Counted from the first letter of the stretch, positions 43,590-54,400 are shown. The stretch is DNA of 64,000 bases from Prorocentrum cordatum (GCA_963575745.1 CAUYUJ010001425.1:562589-626588); one strand, 5' to 3'. Notes: a model not told the origin generated them from the sequence alone. Program-made: numbers and translations.

Positions 43590-43859
43590 CTCTCAAGACG
43601 ATCACCACAACCATACCCATCACCGTCGTCTTCATCACCAGCATCGTCACCACCACCATCATCGTCCCCCACCCTACCACCCACCAACAAACCGACTGAC
43701 GAACCAACCAACCAACCCCGCCCTCGCACTCCACCCCTTTTCCCTTTATCCTCATCCCCTGCATCCGTATCCTCTTCCGACTCAAGATCCTCCTCGTCAT
43801 CCTCGTCATCAGCATCACCATCCTCATCCTCCTCCTCCTCATCATCATCATCATCATCA

Positions 43860-43894
<35 letters not shown>

Positions 43895-44110
43895 ATCACC
43901 AACACCGTCATCATCGTCGTCATCGTGACAATTCTTTTCACATAGCCATGACAGGCATCATCTCCAGCTGCAGCAACAACATCATCGTCATCATCATCGT
44001 CGTCGCCACCTTCAACAACATTAGCACAATCGCCATCATCATAAACATCACCGCCACGACCATCACCAACATCAACATCACCACCACCGTCACCACCACC
44101 ATCATCAACA
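43590..44110. repeat. ATC microsatellite
   Basis: ATC/CGTCATC/CACC repeats ending at the 3' boundary of the EF-hand gene, with (CGTCAT)n at about 43862-43892. Confidence 0.9.
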
Positions 44111-44113
44111 TCA

Positions 44114-45870
44114 TCAACATAATCCCTCACCCTCACCCTCGCCCTCCTGACCATTCTGGCCCTGCTTGTCAATGACTTCCGCGTAGAATACCTCCCAGTC
44201 CTCCGCCGTCCCGGCGAAAGGTTCTTCGGCCATGCTCTCTGCAAAGACCCGCAGCTCTTCTTTGCTGAGGACGCCATCCCTGTCGCGGTCAAACGCGTCG
44301 AAGACAGAGGATACCAAGTACCCCCGGAAGTCTGAGGAATGCATCTCCAGCAAGCTACGGAGGTCGTCGTCCGTCTGGTACAGCGACAGACCAGGATCGC
44401 CCTCTGTCTGTCTACCATCCTCCCCGCCGTTTGGATGAGGTACAGGATCCAGTCTGTCCACAAGCTGCCGAAATCGCTCCATGTCAACATGAGCTAACCC
44501 AATGCTCGCGCTGTAATGCTCATCCCACTCCCTCTGGCTGCCTATGAACGGGTCGTGCGGAAGGCAACTCGCGAACAGCATGAGCTCGCTCGAGCTGAGA
44601 AGGGTGTCGCCGTCGCGGTCGAAACAAACGAAAACCTTTTTGATCATATCCTGCCGGCCCATATCCCTCATCCTCCGAGCCGAGAACGAGCCGACGCACC
44701 CGTCGAAACGACCCTTCAGGTCGCCGACGAGGCGGCCACAGCGGTCGCTGCTGTAAGTGTAGCCCAGGAAGTTGAGGCTCAGGCAGGCCGCGACGATGAC
44801 AGCGAAAGGCAGCAAAAACCACGTGAACGACGGGAAGGACCTGCGCGAGGACGACAGCCGGCTTCGGGTCGGCGGCGTCGGCGTCGGCAACGGCGACGGC
44901 GACGAAGCGCGCCGCAGGGTGACCGTCGAATCGACAGGGTAGTCGTGCTCCATGGCGGAGTCGAGAATGACTGCGCCAACGTTCACGCCCTTCACCGCAT
45001 GAGTCTCTGAGTGATCGGGTGTTGTGAACGTAAGGGAGGCTCCCTGCGTGATGCCAGCGGGGTTGCGCAGATACACTACATCATCCCCGACCTGAGCCGC
45101 AAAGACAAGCATCGTTGGGGATGGGGGCGTCGCCGGCTCCGCCGAAGCTGCGCCTGCGCCTGCTGGCGTCACTGGTGCCATCGTGGGAGCCACGGTTGGA
45201 GACAAGGTTGGCTCTGGCGTCATTGCCTGCTCTGTAGTTGGCGGTACCGTTGTCGACTGTGTTGTTGGCTCGATTGGCGCTGGTTGTGTTGTCGGTTGTG
45301 AGGATGGGGGCTCTGGCGCTGTTGGTTCGGGTGTGGGCACCGGGGGCGCTGCTGTTGGCTCTGGCGTTACTGGTTCTGGTGTCGTTGGTGGCATTGTGGG
45401 CACTGGTGTCGGCTCTGGTGGAGATGGCGTCGGTGGTTTCGGCGTGGGCGGCGGCGTTGGCGGTTGGATCGCGTCAATCAAATACAAATCCCAACACTGG
45501 TCGCCCGTCTCTACGCAGTATTCAGAATACAAGAAGCAAGAGCCAGGTCCAAACTGTTCATGCGCAGCACACGCCTTCGGCTTGAAAATAAAGCCGGTGC
45601 ACTCGCTCGCCTTGAAGGAAGGGCAGGGGAGGAGCAGGAGGGGGGAGGGGACGGTCAGGGGGTGGAGGGGTGGAGGGTGAACGGTGGTTGGAGAATGTGG
45701 AGGGTGAGGGCTGGAGGGCGGATGGAAATAGGGGACAGGGGGGGGGGGAAAGACGGGGGAAAAGCAAGGGCCTGCGAGCACGTGTGCGCGCATGACGCCA
45801 CACTCGCCTCGTACGAGTGCTCCTGCGTGGCGGGACTTTTGAGGCCACCAATCCTATCCCCCCCACTTCC
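44114..45870 (-). CDS. Membrane protein with PAN/apple-like region, Pro/Thr stalk and two EF-hands
   Basis: The best host gene in the window. The last exon (45610-44114) encodes about 498 residues: Cys-rich ASECTGFIFKPKACAAHEQF, then GPGSCFLYSEYCVETGDQCW; a Pro/Thr/Glu stalk of about 120 residues; a beta-type domain (VGDDVVYLRNPAG; VNVGAVILDSAMEHDYPVDS); a basic Ser/Arg patch; one membrane segment (FTWFLLPFAVIVAACLSLNF); then two EF-hand modules. Loop 1 is DRDGDTLLSSSE and loop 2 is DRDRDGVLSKEE. Loop 1 has Thr at position 6, where Gly is usual, and loop 2 has Asp there, so binding strength is uncertain. The exon before it (ending at 45772) adds YEASVASCAHTCSQ and completes the Cys pattern. 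The 161-base intron is pyrimidine-rich with a GC donor and AG acceptor. The Cys-rich part should face outside or a lumen, and the EF-hands the cytosol. The 5' start was not found, and the 3' end could be an intron donor instead of the TGA. Confidence 0.75.
45611..45771 (-). other. GC-AG intron of the EF-hand membrane protein
   Basis: Begins GCCCTTGC after CAG and ends CCTTCCTTCAAG before GCGAGC. It is almost entirely C and T. Splicing in phase 0 joins CAHTCSQ to ASECTGF. Both junctions read AGGC across the splice site, a pattern reported for dinoflagellate introns. Confidence 0.6.
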
Positions 45871-46053
45871 CACGTCCCCCTCCGCCATCCCCCCTCCCCT
45901 CGCCCTCTCCCACCTGGCCCATTCGGGGAGGAAGGAGGACGCAGGACAACGAGGTGGAGGAGGAGGAAAAAAAGGAGGAGGTGGATGAGGAGGAGGAGGG
46001 GGAAGGGGAGGATCGGGGACCATCGCACGTCTTCGGGAAGGGTTCGACTTCGC

Positions 46054-46390
46054 TTACGGCGACTTGAACGTTTCAGCCTGGGCTGCCTGGCTGACAACCT
46101 GGGCAACAGAAATCTTGGGCTTGAAGGCCACAAGGCTCTGCATTGAGGCCTCGGGGTGCCTCTCCATATTAAGGTTTTCGCAAGCACCTGTCGAGATTTT
46201 GGAAACAAAACGCTCGGGGCAATTCATGTGGAGGCCCTTCATGGTATATCCCGAATACTTGCCACGCCGAGAACAAGCATCCACAACACTCTCGTCATCC
46301 AGACGGTCGGCAACTTGGATCTGGTGGCAAGTGGGCTGCAGCGCTAGCTTGGCCAGGGCCACCGCATTGCCTGGGCACCGCTCCTTGGCG
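46054..46390 (-). CDS. Unrecognised Cys-containing frame
   Basis: The open frame from a TAA at about 46400 to a TAA at 46054 reads ERCPGNAVALAKLALQPTCH, VADRLDDESVVDACSRRGKY, MNCPERFVSKISTGACENLN and VAFKPKISVAQVVSQAAQAE. Composition is balanced, unlike noise in this window. No start codon is certain and no domain is known. It lies in the same orientation as the ORF1-like fragment at 48 kb and may be part of that element. Confidence 0.35.
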
Positions 46391-46395
46391 CGATC

Positions 46396-46698
46396 TTACT
46401 TAGTTTTGTCATTCAGGCAGCGCGGGCGGCAGGTGGCACAGGCAGCAAAGCCGACGAGCTTCCTGCCAGGCCCAAACATGGCCCGACACGGGCGCGCACC
46501 ACACGAAAGAGACGGGTCTGGGGAGGGGCCGCAGAAGCCCCAAGGCCTGAAAAAGCCCCCCTCGAGTTGACTCCGCCTAGCCACACTTCCGCGATAGACC
46601 ATGCACCTACAGCATAGGCCATCAAACTTCCTGCTGGCTGGCTTGTAAGAATTCGGGCAGGCTGCCGCGCCCTTGAGATCATCGCGGGCCCTAGTCAC
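46396..46698 (-). CDS. Zinc-finger-like fragment
   Basis: CPNSYKPASRKFDGLCCRCM, then LSCGARPC and FAACATCRPRCLNDK show several Cys pairs with spacing suited to zinc. A stop separates it from 46390, but the two could be one frame with a small indel. The family was not identified. Confidence 0.35.
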   Translation of the reverse strand: MTRARDDLKGAAACPNSYKPASRKFDGLCCRCMVYRGSVARRSQLEGGFFRPWGFCGPSPDPSLSCGARPCRAMFGPGRKLVGFAACATCRPRCLNDKTK

Positions 46699-46789
46699 TC
46701 CTCAAAATTGGCTGGTGGCCAGGTGCGTCGGGAATCCGGCGGCGGGCGAGGTCGCGGGGGAGGCTCTCCCTCTGGGCCACAGAGGTACG

Positions 46790-47400
46790 AAACTACCTCG
46801 CAATGGAGATCACACTTTGCGAGTGCCCAGCCAGGGGCGCGACGCCATTGGTGGCCGTCTGTGGCCACGCTTCCATCAACATAAACTTCACCAGCGTAAG
46901 CTTCGGCAGGCGAAAGGCAATGGCGATGCCAAGCGCCGCTTCAGCCAAACCTAAGCCAGGCGGCCTCAAGACCTCAAACAGCGGGGGCTCACGAAAACCA
47001 GCGCAAGCGGCAACTGATCTCGTCCTCCGCGCCATGCCCAGCATCCTTCAGCCTGCACGTGGTCCATATGGACTCGGTCAGGTACGACGCTCGGAGGCTG
47101 CGATCTTGCCAACTGTCTGTCTGTCAGCGCTGCTTTGGCGCGATGGGGGTCAACGGCTTCAACTCCCACTTCGATGGCGGTCTGGTCGGCCAGCTGCCCC
47201 TGCCGCGCGGCTGCCGGCCATCTGCGGAAGAGAGCGCGCGAAGTGGCTGTGAGCGGGCAGGTCTCGCCATCCTCGCTGGCGAACATCATCGGGCTGGCCC
47301 GCGCCTGGCCGGCGCTGGGCAACCTTGACTGCGCCGCTCCAAGAGGACAGAGGACCCCCGATGTGAACCCATCCAAGAGGAGGCATCTCCAGGATGCCAG
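46790..47400 (-). pseudogene. Possible reverse-transcriptase remnant
   Basis: LGIAIAFRLPKLTLVKFMLM, then TNGVAPLAGHSQSVISIAR, resembles the RT segment between motifs A and B (compare IRYGFPLWLAKLQVSLYRAP at 60.4 kb), ending in a motif-B-like Ala-Gly-His-Ser word. The upstream frame with DPHRAKAALTDRQLARSQPP could be the palm. No catalytic Asp pair was found, so this is weak. Confidence 0.3.
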
Positions 47401-47885
47401 CAGTAATTAAGACGTCTGAGGTCTGCGGGCCCGAACTAGCATTTTTCAATGTCGTGGGCAGCTCGGAAAACGATCATGCCCAAACAGATGCACAGTCCCA
47501 AGGCCGATCTCCAGGCGTGGTCTTCGAGGGCAGCAAGCGAAAGCTCTTGCGCGGGTAGCGCGCTTGGGCCCTGCGACCTTCAGCAACAAATGTAGCGCCT
47601 CCCAAAACCCCCTGGGCCAGTTCCGAAATACCCAGCTTGCTGGAGGCACGCGTTCCAAATTTCCCTGGCGTCTGCCCCCGCGGATCGCAGAGCTCTCACT
47701 CGACCAATGCGCATGCGCAACTTGACTGCGCGCCCTCGGGAAACGCTGCATGCGCTTTTTCTTGGCAGCGCGCGGCATGGACGGACTTCTCGGACTTCGC
47801 CTCGGGAGAAACCAGGAACTTGCGAATGCCGGCCAACTGCTGCAGCTGGGAATGCCAATCGTGAGTGTGCGACCCACGCTTGTTT
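47401..47885. other. Unassigned, probable element interior
   Basis: Minus frames contain REIWNACLQQAGYFGTGPGG and similar patches in different registers. No endonuclease motif was recognised where one would be expected after ORF1. Confidence 0.35.
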
Positions 47886-48870
47886 TTATGCACCTGATGC
47901 TGCCGCCGCACCAGCATCGACTGGTTTGTGAGCCCTGGCCTGGCGATTAGAGAGCCTCTCCTGCGCATTGGCGGCCTTGACGCTGGGGCCCAGGATGCAG
48001 CTGCTGGCGAGGACCAGGTTCTCCTCCGCTGCGTTGGCCTTCCTGACTGCGCCGTGGTCTGTGTCCGCGGGCATGTCCAGGCTCTCGCCTGGCTGGTCGT
48101 CAGGCACTGCGACTGCATCAGCATCTCCACCTGCTGGGCCTGCTGCAAGCGCCACAGGCGCCCCCGGTGCAGCGGCATCAGTGGGACCAGGCTGCTGCTC
48201 GAACTGTGGTTGCGACTGCTTCCGCTCCACGTTGAGCTTAGCATTGCCGCTCTCGATCTCCTGCTGGATGCCGGGCGGCAGTTCGCCCGGGAACTTGGCA
48301 TCGACGAGCATGGATAGAGTGGCTGGCTCAGATGAGCCGTTGAGACGAGCTGTCGCCTCCGCCACCGCAGCCTTGGCAGCTGCGTTATGCAGGGCCTCCA
48401 ACTGCTGCGCCTCTGACTGCAGCTCTGAACACGACTCCACGGACTTGTCGTGCACCGCCGCAGCCTTGTCAAGGTTGATGAGGTGATTCTCGACTTCGCC
48501 TTTCTTAGGCTCCATACGTCTGCGCTGCCGCTGGAACTGATCAGCAAAGGACTGGGCCTTGGGGTCAAAGGACTTGACCTCGAGGGTTCTCGACTTGGCC
48601 AGCCGAAGGTCTTCGCAGGCCTGGATGTACTGTTCGCCTTCCTGTCCGACCGCGTCTTCCAGAAATTGGCCACCTGGATGCAAATGGAGACGTCGTCCTT
48701 GGCTGGGTCTGTGAGCTCTGGCGCGGGGGGCGACTGGGGACCATCCTTCGTGGGCGGAGTCTCGCTGCCTCTGGTGCGGCTGCGGGACAACCAGTTGCGC
48801 TTGTCCTGCTGGTGCTGTGAGATTCCGCTGCCGCCGTACGCATCTGTTGACCAGCGCTGGCACGCGGATG
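47886..48870 (-). pseudogene. Retrotransposon ORF1-like coiled-coil protein
   Basis: Minus-strand reading: WSTDAYGGSGISQHQQDKRN, then ELTDPAKDDVSICIQVANF in one frame. After a frame change near 48660 comes QEGEQYIQACEDLRLAKSR, QSEAQQLEALHNAAAKAAVA, EATARLNGSSEPATLSMLVD and KFPGELPPGIQQEIESGNAK, followed by a Gln/Pro/Ala-rich region to the stop. The heptad-like helical stretch and the LVDAKFPGELPP word match ORF1-type proteins that I know from dinoflagellate non-LTR elements. It is a different subfamily from the ORF1 at 15-16.6 kb. Confidence 0.55.
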
Positions 48871-48899
48871 GCCTGGACTAGACTGCTTGGGAATGAAAG

Positions 48900-49205
48900 G
48901 CTGGCCACATTCTGACCAATGTTTGTGATCACCACGTCCTTGCCAGGTCCATCCCCAGCAACCTGGCTTCTGTCAGAAATGTTTTTTCCATTGCTTCTGG
49001 CCTCCCATGGCGGCTGGGAGACTGGCTGGCCGCTTGATGCGGCGACCAACAAGATAAGAAGGAAACTGAGAGTGATCGCGAAAAACCTGGCCGAGGCAGC
49101 CAACCCTGAGGAAGGGGCTGCCCCTCCCTCCACCTCGGCCTCGGGCCTCTGGAGTCGGGACGGGAAGTAAGCTCCGCCTTGAACCAAAAGGGCTTGTGCC
49201 AACAT
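48900..49205 (-). other. Open frame with hydrophobic segment upstream of the ORF1-like fragment
   Basis: In frame with part of the ORF1-like reading is LAASARFFAITLSFLLILLV, then AASSGQPVSQPPWEARSNGK, which has the look of a signal anchor. A membrane segment is not expected in ORF1, so this is either a chance frame or an unrelated exon. Confidence 0.25.
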
Positions 49206-49214
49206 GGTTACGGG

Positions 49215-49228
49215 GGGATGGGGGAGGA

Positions 49229-49259
<31 letters not shown>

Positions 49260-49640
49260 GAGGAGGAGGAGGAGGAGGAGGAGGAGGAGGAGAGGAGGAG
49301 GAGAAGGAGGAGGAGGAGGAGGAGGAGGAGGAGGGAGAGGAGGAGGAGGAGGAGGATGAGGATGAGGAAAAGGAGAAAAAGGAGGAGAAGGATGATGATG
49401 ATGCTGATGATGATGATGCTGCTGCTGATGATGATGATGATGGTGGTGATGATGAGGATGAGGATGATGATGATGCTGCTGATGATGACTGTGATGGTGC
49501 TGATGATAATGACGTTGAGACTAATGATGATGATGATACTGGTGACTTTGATGATTCTGATGATGGTGGTGATGGTCATGTTGAGGAAGAGGAGGAGGAG
49601 GAGGAGGAGGAGGAGGAGGAGGAGGAGGAGGAGGAGGATA
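49215..49640. repeat. GGA-GAT-GGA compound microsatellite
   Basis: GGA/GAG repeats at 49230-49385, GAT repeats at 49390-49585, and GGA again at 49585-49640. The translated poly-Glu/Asp/Gly frames are not called. Confidence 0.95.
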
Positions 49641-49784
49641 ACAAAAAAGGGGACAAGGGGGACAGCGAGGGAGTTAGAGGGAGGAGGGAGAGGACCAGAT
49701 GAGTGGAAGGATGGTGGAGGCGATCGGATTGTTTGTCGCAACGGTGGAGGAGTGGGGAGAAAGGGAGGGAGGATCGGGCGCGTG

Positions 49785-50040
49785 TGTGCAAATGAAATAC
49801 TGGTATCCTGCAGCGAGATACTATCCCAATTGGAACAAGTGGCGCCGTACCTGATTGTCGAATACGCCACTCCCGCTGACTCGGGCGAATTGTAGATCAG
49901 CGACTCGTCGGCTTCGGACACCATGTCGGGGGCGCCCTCGACGAATGCGCCGGGGCCGATCCCCGCATGCCTCTGCTCATGGAAGGGGCTCCCGTACTTG
50001 TATGGATGCCCGGGGGTGGCCGCATGGAGCGTCGGCCGTC
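49785..50040 (-). CDS. Candidate exon, unrecognised protein
   Basis: Minus frame HAATPGHPYKYGSPFHEQRH, then VSEADESLIYNSPESAGVAY and STIRYGATCSNWDSISLQDT. It has normal composition between two low-complexity regions and no internal stop. Exon limits are not defined, and the TTCTCGGGCCTC tract upstream could be an acceptor region. No domain recognised. Confidence 0.4.
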
Positions 50041-50939
50041 TGGCTTCCAGAAGGGCGTTCCGAAAGGCGTGGGTTGCGGATCTGGCCGTGGCGACGAGGG
50101 CCACCCCAGAGGCCCGAGAAGGAAGAGAACACGAGAGAAAGGAAAGAGAAGGTGCGCCACACGCCCAAGGTCGCCCAGGTGGGCTCGAAGAAGAGACTGC
50201 GGCAGCTGCGGCTCGAAAGAGCGGGTGCAGCGTTCGCGTCGAAGACGAAGCACGGGCAGAGGTATCGAAACACTCTGACAGCAGGGGGTGGGGGAGGCGT
50301 GGGGCCTGCCCCATCGCGGCATCGCGGCCCCTGGGGTCCAGAGACGCCTCCCGAGGCCTCAGGGAAGGCCCTAGTAGCAGTCGAAAGCCCGACTGGGCCT
50401 TATATGCCCCCCCCAAAGGAAGCCCAAACAACTTCGATCCTCGACTTGTCATGAAGCAAATTGGTTCTGGTGGACAGAGATCAGGGACAGCAGGGCATTC
50501 CCAGAGGAACAACGTTTCATCCACAACCGTTTTCTGTTGGCCCTGTGGCCTTGGCAGGGTATTGGGAGGCAAGATGTGAAGAAAATCTTCACGACACGTT
50601 CTCCAGGATCATTTGTTTCATGCCGATCGGTTCTCGGTCCTCGAGGAGGGACTCGGAAGTCTTAGAAGCCCCCGAAAGTCTGAAGGCCAATGGGAGCCTC
50701 CAGAGGCCACCAGAAGCCTATGGATAAACCCGAAAACGTCCCAAGGCCTCGATCCCTCTCTGACCCACCCAACCGCCGGGGCCGGGCCAAATAACGCGGG
50801 CCAAGAAGACGTCCGGAGCCATCGACCCTGGATCTTCGGAGGCGAAAGCGGGCACATCACGCCCCAGATCCTCGATCCACGACGAGAAGAGGCGCCAGCA
50901 CAGGCTCCTGCTTGGCCGCGGCAGGGACCCTTGGCCTAC
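50041..50939. other. Unassigned spacer
   Basis: No gene or repeat recognised. Plus frames such as 50461-50727 lack motifs. Confidence 0.45.
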
Positions 50940-51633
50940 AAAGTCCACGACCCCTGCCGTGGACGTCGTTAAAGTCGTCGCCAACGTCGTCGGCAACATC
51001 GTCGGCGTGGCCGACATCGTCGCCTGCGTTATCGTCGTCGTCAGCGTCGTCGTCGTCGCCGCATCGGTATTCGTCATCGTCACCGTCGCCGTGATCCTCG
51101 CGGTCATCCTCGTCCTGGCTGTCGTCGGCGTACGACGACAACGACCACGACGACGACGAGGAGGAGGAAGAGGAGGAGGAGGAGGAGGAGAAGGATGAGG
51201 ACGAGGAGGAGGAGGAGGCACCGAGTAGGCGGAGCAGAAGGATGAGGGGAGGCTGCATTCTGACGAACATTCCCGCCACCAGAAGTCAGGTGCCAGGAGA
51301 AAGGGGGGGAGGAGGACGAGGAGGGGAAAAAGGAGGAGAAGGAGGAGGAGGAGGAGGAGGAGGAGGAGGGGGAGGAGGAGGACGAGGAGGGCGAGAGGGA
51401 CGAGGAGGAGGAGTAGGGGGGGGGAGGAAGGGGAGGAGGGGGAGGAGGAGGGGCAGAGGATAAGGAGGAACAGGAGGAGGAAGGAGGAGCAGGAGGAGTA
51501 GGAGGAGGAGGAAGAGGAAAAGGAGGAGGAGGAGCAGGAGGGGGAGGAGGAGGAGGAGGAGGAGGACGACGACGACGAAGGGGAGGAGGAGGAGGAGGAG
51601 GAGGAGGAGGAGAAAGGACAAGGACGAGGACGG

Positions 51634-51716
<83 letters not shown>

Positions 51717-52080
51717 CTGCTGATGATGATGATGATGATGGTGTGGTGATGGTGATGGTGATGATGAGGAGGAAGAGGAGGAGGACGGGGAGGAGGGGGA
51801 GGGGGATGATGAGGAGGAGGAGGAGGAAAAGGAGGATAAGAAGGAGGAGCGGGAGGCGGCGGACGAGGAGGAGTAGGAGGATGATGAGGAGGAAAGGAAC
51901 GATGATGCTGATGATGGTGATGTTGATGATGGCGATGAGGAGGAGGAGGAGGAGGAGGAGGAGGAGGAGGAGGAGAAGGAAGAGGAGGAGGAAGATGAGG
52001 AGGAGGAGGAGGAAGAGGAGGAGGAGGAGGAGGAGGAGGAGGGGGAGGAGGAGGAGGGGAGGGGAGGGGGAGGGGGAGGG

Positions 52081-52178
<98 letters not shown>

Positions 52179-52230
52179 GTGATGATGATGGTGATGATGA
52201 TGATGATGACGATGATGAGGAGGAGAAGGA
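50940..52230. repeat. GTC, GGA and GAT compound microsatellite
   Basis: GTC/CGT repeats at 50960-51130; GGA/GAG at 51155-51240 and 51300-51630; GAT at 51635-51770; GGA again at 51765-52080; and GAT at 52083-52225 with about 32 uninterrupted units. The stretch 51241-51299 (GCATTCTGACGAACATTCCC) is the only unique DNA inside. Confidence 0.95.
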
Positions 52231-52879
52231 GGAAGAGGATAAGGATAAGGCCGCGGGGGGTCCCGCCGTCTGCGACTCTGGGCACTCCTGACCCCTGGGA
52301 TGAACAATGGAGGCGGCGCCCTCGGCATCGGACGGTCATCCGACCCGCGGAGCTGCCTGGGGCGAGGCAGGCCCGACCCCCGTGGGTCGTGGTCCTGCTG
52401 CCCCGAGGCAAGGGACCCTGCAGCGCCGAGGAGACCCCTGAACAGCAGTCAGAGGAGGGGGAGAAAGGGCAAGGGCCTCAGAAGCGGGCGGGCGGGAAGA
52501 GCCCGACAGACAAGCCGTCAGGAGGTCTTCAGCAACTGAGAATGCAGGAGGACGCGCCTGCCCTGGTCTGTCCGGGGCGGGGCCCGCCCTCTGAGAGCCG
52601 TTCCCGCCCCGCCTCCTCCCCCCCCTCCGCCCCCCACGTCCAAATAGAAACCAACTCCACCGCCCCGAGGGGGGTAAAGGCACGCGGGAGCGGGGGAGGG
52701 GAAAGACAGGGGGAAGCCGAGGAAGCCACCGAGCCAGCAAGAGCCGACGACCTCCGACCAGGGGGGGAAGAGGAAGGAGCGTGGGCACAGCCGCGGAGCG
52801 GCGACAGCCGCAGTACCCAGGGGCACTGGGGCGGGGCCAGACAACACTTTTACTCCACGATTCGCGACGCGCCAAATAC
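52231..52879. other. GC-rich spacer
   Basis: Open frames on both strands without motifs. It is probably the 3' flank of the repeat-protein gene on the minus strand. Confidence 0.45.
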
Positions 52880-54161
52880 GCACCGCTTTGCCGAAATACG
52901 CTGCTATTTGCGGTGGGTATTATTTGTTCTTGGTCTGCTGCTCTGGCTCTGCTTGTTCTTGCTTTGTTTGTCTGGCGAGCTTCGGTCGCGGAACAAATGC
53001 GCATTTCTGAACTATTAGGGGCGAACACATTGCCATGCTTGCTCCTGCGTGTGATAAGTACCCTTTTGTCCAGCACCAATTGCTCTATTGCTTGTTCTGT
53101 GCCGCTACGAGCTGCTTGCAATCCTGGATACTCTTTTACCCAGCTCAGCGGCGTGCCTCTTGCACTTGTAATGCAGCATCTCTTCATAAAACGTATGATG
53201 CTGTTTTCCTCTCGTGCCAATTTTTCGTTTATCAAACTTTGTAACTTCATAGTTTCTTCACTCAATTTGGCCGTCTCCAATCTACAAACGTCGCCGCCAA
53301 TGCTGATCCCATTGTCAATGGTCGATGTGAACATTAAAACATCAATATCATGCACATGCATTGCTGGGTTCTCGGTCTCCCGCGCTGGGTCCCGACGGCA
53401 CTCCCCACGGCCTGATTCATTCAACAATATCGCAGCGTCTGTGTTGCAAGCATCACGTGTAGCACAGTCATGTGCGGCAGTACGTGACGAAAACACTGGG
53501 TTCTCGGCCAACACGGCATTGGGTCTCGACGGCGCTCCTCACCGCCTGATTCATTCAACAGTCTCGCGGCTTCCGTAACGGCTGGGTTCTCGGTCTCCGG
53601 CAGTGAGTCCCGACGGCACTCCCCGCGGCCTGATGCATCCAACATTCTCGCAGCGCCGTCGTTGCAAGCACCATTCAAAACAGAATCATGTGATACAACA
53701 TGTGGAATGGTCTCCACATCGTCAGGACTTGAATCGCCTTCTTCGCATGAAATTGCTGGGTTCTCGGTCTCCCGCATTGGGTCCCGGCGGCACTCCCCAC
53801 GGCCTGATTCCTCAATCCATATCCCAGCGTCTTCGGTGCAAGCATCATGTGAAACAATTGCCAAATTGGAGGGAACCTCCCGTGGTGCAGACCCGCTTCC
53901 CCAACTCAAGAAGGAATGTGCACGCGTTCTTATTTGACCCAATTCGCAAGACCAGGTGCAAGGAACATGCCTCTTGGCATAGAGTGGGGCCACTTTGATA
54001 AGGATAATAAGGAACGCTGATATCAAGATTTCCCGAGAACGGCGCCCGAATGCAGCAAATCTACGTGCAACGCGAACCATGCAAGAAAACAACGAAGAAA
54101 CAACAACACCGAAGAGACAATGCAAGTTGCGGTATCGGATCTGTGCTGGGGGGTCCTCCAC
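52880..54161 (-). pseudogene. Repeat protein with four ESGRGECRRDPxxETENPA units
   Basis: On the minus strand the first frame (54161 down to about 53530) has a hydrophobic stretch (EILISAFLIILIKVAPLYA). Two full repeats follow, IEESGRGECRRDPMRETENP and LDASGRGECRRDSLPETENP, and then a degenerate one, LNESGGEERRRDPM. The second frame resumes with LAENPVF, then DACNTDAAILLNESGRGECR and RDPARETENPA, and ends in a helical region (LETAKLSEETMKLQSLINEK). The frame changes inside the degenerate unit near 53530, where its linker is 14 bases instead of 12. Each repeat is preceded by a Cys-x-x-(Asp/Gly)-Ala-Ala-like word. GC content is clearly lower than in the surroundings. Function unknown; possibly a disordered or structural repeat protein. 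Confidence 0.55.
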
Positions 54162-54254
54162 TTCCCAGTGCCCTTGGGTCTGCGAGGGGGCGCGGGATCA
54201 CTGCTGAGTAAGCTTGTGCGTGCGGCTCGGTCGGTCTATGCACGTTAAGCCTAA

Positions 54255-54400
54255 ACAGCGGCCTGAGGCGGAGGAGAAGGAGGAGGAGGAGGAGGAGGAG
54301 GGGGGGAGAAGGAGGAAGAGGCGGAGGAGGAGGCGGAGGAGGAGGACGGCGAGGAGGAGGAGGAGGCGGAGGAAGAGGCGGAGGAGGAAGAGAAGGAGAG
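54255..54400. repeat. GGA/GCGGAG microsatellite
   Basis: GAGGAGGAGG with regular GCGGAGGAG interruptions. Confidence 0.9.

Noticed and set aside
50718-52411. Very long His/Ser/Pro and Ile/Pro frames on the minus strand
   Set aside because: They are products of GGA, GAT and GTC microsatellites in alternating blocks.
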